Below are positions 5,947-9,547 of a stretch of DNA of 9,547 nt, piece after piece. The stretch comes from an uncultured Lachnospiraceae bacterium (GTDB lineage: Bacteria > Bacillota_A > Clostridia > Lachnospirales > Lachnospiraceae). The notes under the pieces were generated by a model that had not been told where the DNA came from, did not search any database, and worked only from the letters and a program-made list of their open reading frames with translations. Position numbers and translations under genes: made by a program. Position 1 is the first letter of the stretch; every line of letters begins with the position of its first letter. The stretch is from the NCBI GenBank assembly GCA_902766415.1, contig CACXDR010000113.1:1-9547 (forward strand), in the 5' to 3' direction.

Positions 5947-6687
5947 ATGGATATTCAGTACTATAAGGAATACAGCCACGAGCTCGGCCGTGACATGGAA
6001 TTCAAATCCTACGGCTGGGGCGGCGTCCCGCTGCTCGCGGTCCCCTGCCAGAACGGCCGTTTCTTCGACTGGGAGGGCTTCGGCATGCTGGACACCCTGC
6101 GCGACTATCTGGACCAGGGACGCATCCGCCTCTTCTCCTTCGACACGATCGATTCGGAGACCGTATCGGACGTGAACGGGGACCCGTATCACCGGATCCG
6201 CCGCCACGAGGCCTGGTACCGCTACGTGTGCAACGAGCTGGTGCCCAGGATCCATGAGATCAGCGGCTGGCAGGACCGCATCCTGATCACCGGCTTCTCC
6301 ATGGGCGCCTACCATGCCGCGAACTTCATGTTCCGCCGCCCGGACCTGTTCCGCGGCTGCATCGCATGCTCCGGCCTTTATGACACGAACGATATGTACA
6401 ACGGCTATATGGACGAGCTGGTCTACAACAACGACCCCTGCGCGTTCCTTTCCAACATGCCGCTGGACCACCCCTACATCGATATGTACAATCATTCGAA
6501 TATCATCATCTGCGTCGGACAGGGCGCGTGGGAGGGGCCGCTCCTTGCCGGCACCCGCCGTCTGGATCCCATCCTCCGCTCCAAGGGCATCAACGCCTGG
6601 GTGGATTACTGGGGCTTCGACGTGAACCACGACTGGCCCTGGTGGAAGGTCCAGATCCGCTACTTCCTCGAAAAGATCGGGATCTGA
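5947..6687 (+). CDS. Esterase-fold alpha/beta hydrolase
   Basis: A 246-residue protein of the esterase (PF00756, COG4947-like) group. The nucleophile elbow is ILITGFSMGAYHAANF with GFSMG at 116-120 and Ser118 as the expected nucleophile. The C-terminal FDVNHDW (224-230) carries His228 as the likely catalytic histidine, and D220 in WVDYW or another acidic residue may be the third member. It lacks a signal peptide, so it should act in the cytoplasm. The start at 5947 is chosen because the family alignment begins at MDIQYYKEY and AAAGGA lies upstream with about ten bases spacing; the frame is open further upstream through the leader hairpin, which is not family-like. It is transcribed away from the ATP-grasp operon, and a role in hydrolysing or transferring the ligase product is plausible but unproven. 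It ends at a very strong terminator. Substrate unknown. Confidence 0.88.
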   Translation: MDIQYYKEYSHELGRDMEFKSYGWGGVPLLAVPCQNGRFFDWEGFGMLDTLRDYLDQGRIRLFSFDTIDSETVSDVNGDPYHRIRRHEAWYRYVCNELVPRIHEISGWQDRILITGFSMGAYHAANFMFRRPDLFRGCIACSGLYDTNDMYNGYMDELVYNNDPCAFLSNMPLDHPYIDMYNHSNIIICVGQGAWEGPLLAGTRRLDPILRSKGINAWVDYWGFDVNHDWPWWKVQIRYFLEKIGI

Positions 6688-6705
6688 AGTCTGCCGTAAT
6701 CAAAC

Positions 6706-6753
6706 GAAGGCTGCCGTCTTTAGTATGGTTATTTACTAAAGACGGCAGCCTTC
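6706..6753. terminator. Very strong bidirectional terminator
   Basis: A perfect 20-base inverted repeat (6706-6725 and 6734-6753) with an eight-base loop; plus-strand sequence after it (TTCGTTTTC) is moderately T-rich and can also extend the stem with a small bulge through AAACGAA / TTCGTTT. It lies between the end of the hydrolase gene on the plus strand and the end of the lipoprotein gene on the minus strand, and stops both converging transcripts. The stem is longer than most intrinsic terminators. Confidence 0.9.
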
Positions 6754-6787
6754 TTCGTTTTCTTCCGGCTTTTCGAGTGTCTTAAGT

Positions 6788-7549
6788 TCACTTCGGGCGG
6801 GGCTCGCCGCACTCCGAGCAGAACTTTCCTTCGTTTTTCGCAAAGCCGCAGGCAGGGCATTTCCACATGTTCCCACCGGACGGCTCCGCGCCTGCGCCGC
6901 GGAAGATCTTAAGATATCCGTACGGGTTCTTCTCCTTCCTTGTCTCAAGCAGGTTTTCCGGCTTCACACAGTCCTTCAGAAGACTGTAGATCCCTTCAAA
7001 GATCTCCCTGTCATGACCTTCCGTATTCTTCCGGTTAATGGTCCGCTTCGTTGTGCGGTCCTTTTCCCCGTCAGGTCCCCGGAAGATGAGCCTGATGCTT
7101 TCCGACCGCGTTTCATCCAGGGCAAACATTCCCGCCTCCTGATCCGCGGGCTTCGGATCCCAGTCCGGCAGGCCATACCGGTCCGAAAGCTCCTGAAGCC
7201 TTTCAAAAGCATCGTCCTCTGCCCGGTAGACACGGATGATCTCCGGCTCGTAAGGCTCCATTTCCATGAAAATGAACCTGCCTTCCCCGTTCTCCCTGAA
7301 AAGCCGCATGGAGGACTTCTCGTAGTCCCCTTTCATCATTCCGGAACGGCTCCAGTCCCATTCGACCTCAGACAGAGGACCGGGTCCCGCCCCCGCAGTT
7401 GTTTCTGTTACGTTTACAGTTGTTTCCGCTGCCTTCGCCATCGTTTCCATCACCGCCTCCGTTCCGGTTTCGTTCGCGGGCTTTCCCGCACATGCCGCGA
7501 GCAGGGCCATGCAGATGCCCCCTGCCAGTAAAAGACACCGCAGTCTCAT
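6788..7549 (-). CDS. Lipoprotein with C-terminal zinc ribbon, unknown function
   Basis: A 253-residue predicted lipoprotein. Residues 1-20 are a type II signal peptide: positive MRLR, a hydrophobic core, and the lipobox LAAC with the lipidated Cys20. A Thr/Ala/Glu-rich linker (21-60) follows. Residues 62-200 are a mixed alpha/beta region starting EWDWSRSG, with FIFMEME and LIFRGPDG strands, that I cannot assign to a named family. The C-terminus is a short zinc ribbon, C231-P-A-C234 and C244-S-E-C247. Zinc ribbons like this are mostly cytoplasmic, so this one on a lipid-anchored, extracytoplasmic protein is unusual. The start is supported by GGAGG (7558-7562), eight bases upstream. It follows the MATE gene by 32 bases with no visible terminator, so the two are probably one operon. 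The function is not known. Confidence 0.83.
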   Translation of the reverse strand: MRLRCLLLAGGICMALLAACAGKPANETGTEAVMETMAKAAETTVNVTETTAGAGPGPLSEVEWDWSRSGMMKGDYEKSSMRLFRENGEGRFIFMEMEPYEPEIIRVYRAEDDAFERLQELSDRYGLPDWDPKPADQEAGMFALDETRSESIRLIFRGPDGEKDRTTKRTINRKNTEGHDREIFEGIYSLLKDCVKPENLLETRKEKNPYGYLKIFRGAGAEPSGGNMWKCPACGFAKNEGKFCSECGEPRPK

Positions 7550-7581
7550 GCACCGTTCCTCCGTTTATTATAACTGGCTGG

Positions 7582-8958
7582 TTACCGTGCAGCCACCTTC
7601 TTTTTTCCGGTCCCGCGCACCCAGTACATATAATACGCGACCTCCATGAACATGGTCATCATCCACCCCACAGGATAGCTGAAGCCGACCGGCCGCGGCG
7701 TGTTGGAGATAAAGCGCGTCAGGACAAAGAGATAGATCTGGCGGAACAGCACGAAGCCGAGGAGCATGATCACCATAGGCCCGCGGGAGTTTCCTCTCCC
7801 GCGAAGCGCCCCCGCGAAAACGTGGTTCACGCCGTTAAACAGGATAAACATGGTATTGGTCTGAATGAACATGACGCCGTACGCGATCACGGACTCGTCC
7901 CGCGTGAAAAGCCGTACCGCTGTTCTCGCGTTCAGGACGAGAAGGCCGCCCGACACGATGATCGTTGAGACAGCAAGAAGGACCGCGGTATTTGTGCCCC
8001 GGTCTGCCCGCTCCTCCTGTTTCGCGCCGATGTTCTGGCTCACGAAGGTCGTCGTCGCCATGGCAATGCTCTGGGTGAGCAGGAACACCATCTGGTCAAG
8101 CTTGTTGTAGCAGCTCCAGCCGGCCATGCAGCTTGATCCGAAAAAGTTGATGTACGCCTGGACGAAAATGTTGGAAAACGACGTGATAACAGACTGGATG
8201 CCGGTCGGCAGCGCCACGGAAAAAATGCGCCGCGCCACGGCCGGATCGATCCGGAGGTCTCTCCACGTCAGCCGGTAGATCTCCTTCGTCCCGGAAAGCA
8301 GGCGCAAAGTTAGGATCGCCGAGATGAACTGGGACAGGATCGTCGCGTACGCCACGCCCTCGATCGCGAGGTGGAGGAACACCACGAAGAAAAGATCGAG
8401 GACGATGTTCATAAGGCTGGTCAGCATCAGGAACATGAGCGGCAGGACCGTGTTACCGACAGCCCGGAGGATACCGCTGCCCATGTTGTAGATGAGGAGC
8501 CCCGAGATCCCCGCAAAGTAAATGGTAAGGTAGCGTGTCGCGTCGTCAAACACATCGTCCGGCGTCGCCATGAAACGGAGCATCGGCTTCACGTAGGACA
8601 CGCCGATGATAGTGAACAGCACGCAGAACACGAAGGTCAGCGCCATGGTGGTCTCGACCGCCCTGTGCAGCTTCTCTGTCTGCTTCGCGCCGAAGCGCTG
8701 CCCGATCACGACGCCGGCGCCCACGGAAAAGCCGTTGAAAAAGAACACCTGCATGTTGATGATCATGGTGGTGGAGCCGACCGCCGCAAGCGCCTCTTTT
8801 CCGACAAAATTCCCTACCACGATGGAATCCACCGTGTTGTAGAGCATCTGGAAAATGTTTCCGAAGAGAAGCGGCACGGAGAATAGAAGCAGCTGTCTTA
8901 AAATGGGACCTTGTGTCATATCCCGTGTCCCGCCGGGTTTTTTCTGGATTTCTGCCAT
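7582..8958 (-). CDS. MATE family efflux transporter (DinF-like)
   Basis: A 458-residue inner-membrane exporter of the multidrug and toxin extrusion family, which uses a Na+ or H+ gradient to expel drugs or metabolites. The N-terminus has the typical family opening MTQGPILRQLLLFSVPLLFGN (14-34), followed by MLYNTVDSIVVGNFVG. The second half repeats the pattern with PTGIQSVITSFSNIFVQAYIN and the MATTTFVSQNIGAKQ segment. About twelve hydrophobic helices and the length fit the family. The ribosome binding site before this start is weak (AGGTG, four bases from the ATG); Met14 is an alternative start, but it leaves no better site. It has a good promoter at 9005-9033 and is followed by the zinc-ribbon lipoprotein. 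Substrate unknown; class firm. Confidence 0.94.
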   Translation of the reverse strand: MAEIQKKPGGTRDMTQGPILRQLLLFSVPLLFGNIFQMLYNTVDSIVVGNFVGKEALAAVGSTTMIINMQVFFFNGFSVGAGVVIGQRFGAKQTEKLHRAVETTMALTFVFCVLFTIIGVSYVKPMLRFMATPDDVFDDATRYLTIYFAGISGLLIYNMGSGILRAVGNTVLPLMFLMLTSLMNIVLDLFFVVFLHLAIEGVAYATILSQFISAILTLRLLSGTKEIYRLTWRDLRIDPAVARRIFSVALPTGIQSVITSFSNIFVQAYINFFGSSCMAGWSCYNKLDQMVFLLTQSIAMATTTFVSQNIGAKQEERADRGTNTAVLLAVSTIIVSGGLLVLNARTAVRLFTRDESVIAYGVMFIQTNTMFILFNGVNHVFAGALRGRGNSRGPMVIMLLGFVLFRQIYLFVLTRFISNTPRPVGFSYPVGWMMTMFMEVAYYMYWVRGTGKKKVAAR

Positions 8959-9004
8959 ACTGCACCTGATTCCGTACCCTGAACATTATTATTGTCTGTA
9001 TAAA

Positions 9005-9033
9005 ATTATAAGTCTCTTTCACTCCTGTCACAA
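9005..9033 (-). promoter_or_regulatory. Promoter of the MATE-lipoprotein operon
   Basis: On the minus strand a perfect TATAAT (9005-9010) lies 17 bases after TTGTGA (9028-9033), giving the ideal spacing for a sigma-A promoter. The leader to the MATE start codon is about 40 bases. It faces away from the plus-strand promoter at 9137-9145. Confidence 0.7.
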
Positions 9034-9078
9034 GACCTTCCTCCGCAGGGGCTTCCATGGTCCGCGCCGCGGGATGAC

Positions 9079-9134
9079 TGCGGAAGGACATCCTCCGGGA
9101 GAGACGGAAGTACTGCTTCCGGGGTCCTTCCGCA
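9079..9134. repeat. Nested inverted repeat between divergent promoters
   Basis: Outer arms TGCGGAAGGAC (9079-9089) and GTCCTTCCGCA (9124-9134) are perfect 11-base inverted repeats. Inside them a second hairpin CGGAAG / CTTCCG (9105-9110 / 9116-9121) shares the core sequence of the outer arms. The right arm ends three bases before the TG of the extended -10 promoter at 9137 and occupies the -35 region of that gene, and the left arm is about 45 bases from the MATE -35. This could be a DNA-binding site for a repressor or a structured element; its function is unproven. Confidence 0.6.
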
Positions 9135-9136
9135 TG

Positions 9137-9145
9137 TGCTATAAT
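9137..9145 (+). promoter_or_regulatory. Extended -10 promoter of the repeat-protein gene
   Basis: A TG-C-TATAAT extended -10 element is present, with TATAAT at 9140-9145, about 50 bases before the start codon. No good -35 is seen (TTCCGG at 17 bases upstream), which is normal for extended -10 promoters. The inverted repeat at 9079-9134 covers the upstream part, so this promoter is probably controlled. Confidence 0.55.
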
Positions 9146-9191
9146 GAACATTCAGCAGGTTACATAATCTTGGATCATGGGGAATCGAGTC

Positions 9192-9547
9192 ATGGATGGA
9201 TCAGAAAAAAAGACCAGGCTTCTCCTGGTCACGGCAACGCTCCTTCTTATCGGAGCTATCATCTTCGTCGCGATGCTGACGGAGAGACGGACCGGCCAGG
9301 GGAAAGCCTCCGGCCCGGCCGCGGCGGAGACTGCGGCAGCTATGCCGGGAGAAACAGGAGCAGCTCCCGGACATACGGCAGAAGGCATGGCTGTGGAGAT
9401 CGGAGAAGCCCCGGGGCATATGCCGGAAGGAAGCGCCTCTGAAACCGGAGAAGCCGCTTCGCGTACGGCGGAGGCCAAAGCCTCTGAAACCGGAAAAGCC
9501 GCTGCCCATACGGCGGAGGCCAGCGCCGCGGAAACAGATGAAGGCAC
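9192..9547 (+). CDS. Membrane-anchored protein with 15-residue tandem repeats, cut by window
   Basis: The frame gives 118 residues before the right edge. Residues 1-9 are positively charged, 10-29 form one hydrophobic helix (LLLVTATLLLIGAIIFVAML), and the rest is a low-complexity Ala/Glu/Thr/Gly region that would lie outside the membrane. From residue 51 the sequence is built of 15-residue units of the form x-A-S-E-T-G-x-A-A-x-H-T-A-E-A, four full copies plus a partial one. No known domain is visible in this part; it may be a spacer leading to a domain beyond the window. The start at 9192 was chosen because GGGGA lies about eight bases upstream; an in-frame ATG at 9177 has no ribosome binding site. 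It is divergent from the MATE operon. The opposite strand is also open here but lacks a plausible start and is treated as a mirror frame. Confidence 0.68.
   Translation, partial: MDGSEKKTRLLLVTATLLLIGAIIFVAMLTERRTGQGKASGPAAAETAAAMPGETGAAPGHTAEGMAVEIGEAPGHMPEGSASETGEAASRTAEAKASETGKAAAHTAEASAAETDEG
9342..9547 (+). repeat. 45-bp coding tandem repeat array
   Basis: Four full 45-base units start at 9342, 9387, 9432 and 9477, and a fifth begins at 9522 and runs off the window. The units at 9432 and 9477 are identical at 39 of 45 bases; the first two are more diverged, mainly keeping the E-x-G, H and E positions of the protein unit. The unit length is a multiple of three, so copy-number change would keep the frame. 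Further copies may lie to the right. Confidence 0.8.

Noticed and set aside
5788..6630. A 280-residue minus-strand open frame opposite the hydrolase gene
   Set aside because: It has no recognisable domain and ends in low-complexity Val/Ala/His/Asp sequence; the plus strand encodes a hydrolase with GFSMG.
9152..9547. Minus-strand open frame opposite the tandem repeats
   Set aside because: It also shows a 15-residue period, but this follows from the DNA repeat; it has no membrane signal or visible start context, whereas the plus frame has an extended -10 promoter and a membrane helix.
9342..9547. CRISPR-like array
   Set aside because: Units are contiguous with no unique spacers and keep a coding frame, so this is a coding tandem repeat.

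Overview
The window looks like a chromosomal segment of a fairly GC-rich Bacillota species, most likely a gut-type clostridium (Lachnospiraceae-like). This is inferred from strong AGGAGG-type ribosome binding sites, an AGCS amino-acid symporter, a DinF-type MATE exporter, a MerR regulator and an XRE-HTH regulator. No rRNA, tRNA, CRISPR array, transposase or phage gene is visible. Nine genes are supported, two of them cut by the window edges.

Layout: (1) 1-1301, minus strand: 3'-truncated sodium/alanine (AGCS) symporter. (2) 1485-2726, minus: MerR-type regulator fused to a Trm112-like zinc ribbon and a degenerate class I methyltransferase-like domain. (3) 2871-3725, minus: XRE helix-turn-helix fused to a RelA/SpoT-type (p)ppGpp hydrolase (HD) domain that keeps its metal-binding residues. 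(4) 3855-5776, minus: a tight three-gene operon read as ATP-grasp ligase, then Dabb-family protein, then DUF1622 membrane protein. (5) 5947-6687, plus: an esterase-fold alpha/beta hydrolase, divergent from the operon; an interrupted palindrome lies in the shared intergenic region. (6) A 20-bp perfect hairpin at 6706-6753 terminates the hydrolase and the opposing transcript. (7) 6788-8958, minus: MATE exporter followed by a lipoprotein with a C-terminal zinc ribbon. (8) From 9192, plus: a membrane-anchored protein with 15-residue tandem repeats, running off the right edge and divergent from the MATE gene across a nested inverted repeat.

The most unusual part is 1485-6687. A possible small-molecule ligase and a hydrolase with a shared control region sit next to two regulators whose effector domains look like enzymes: an alarmone hydrolase and a methyltransferase. 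The individual domain calls rest on motifs. The idea that these genes form one pathway is inference from gene order only.
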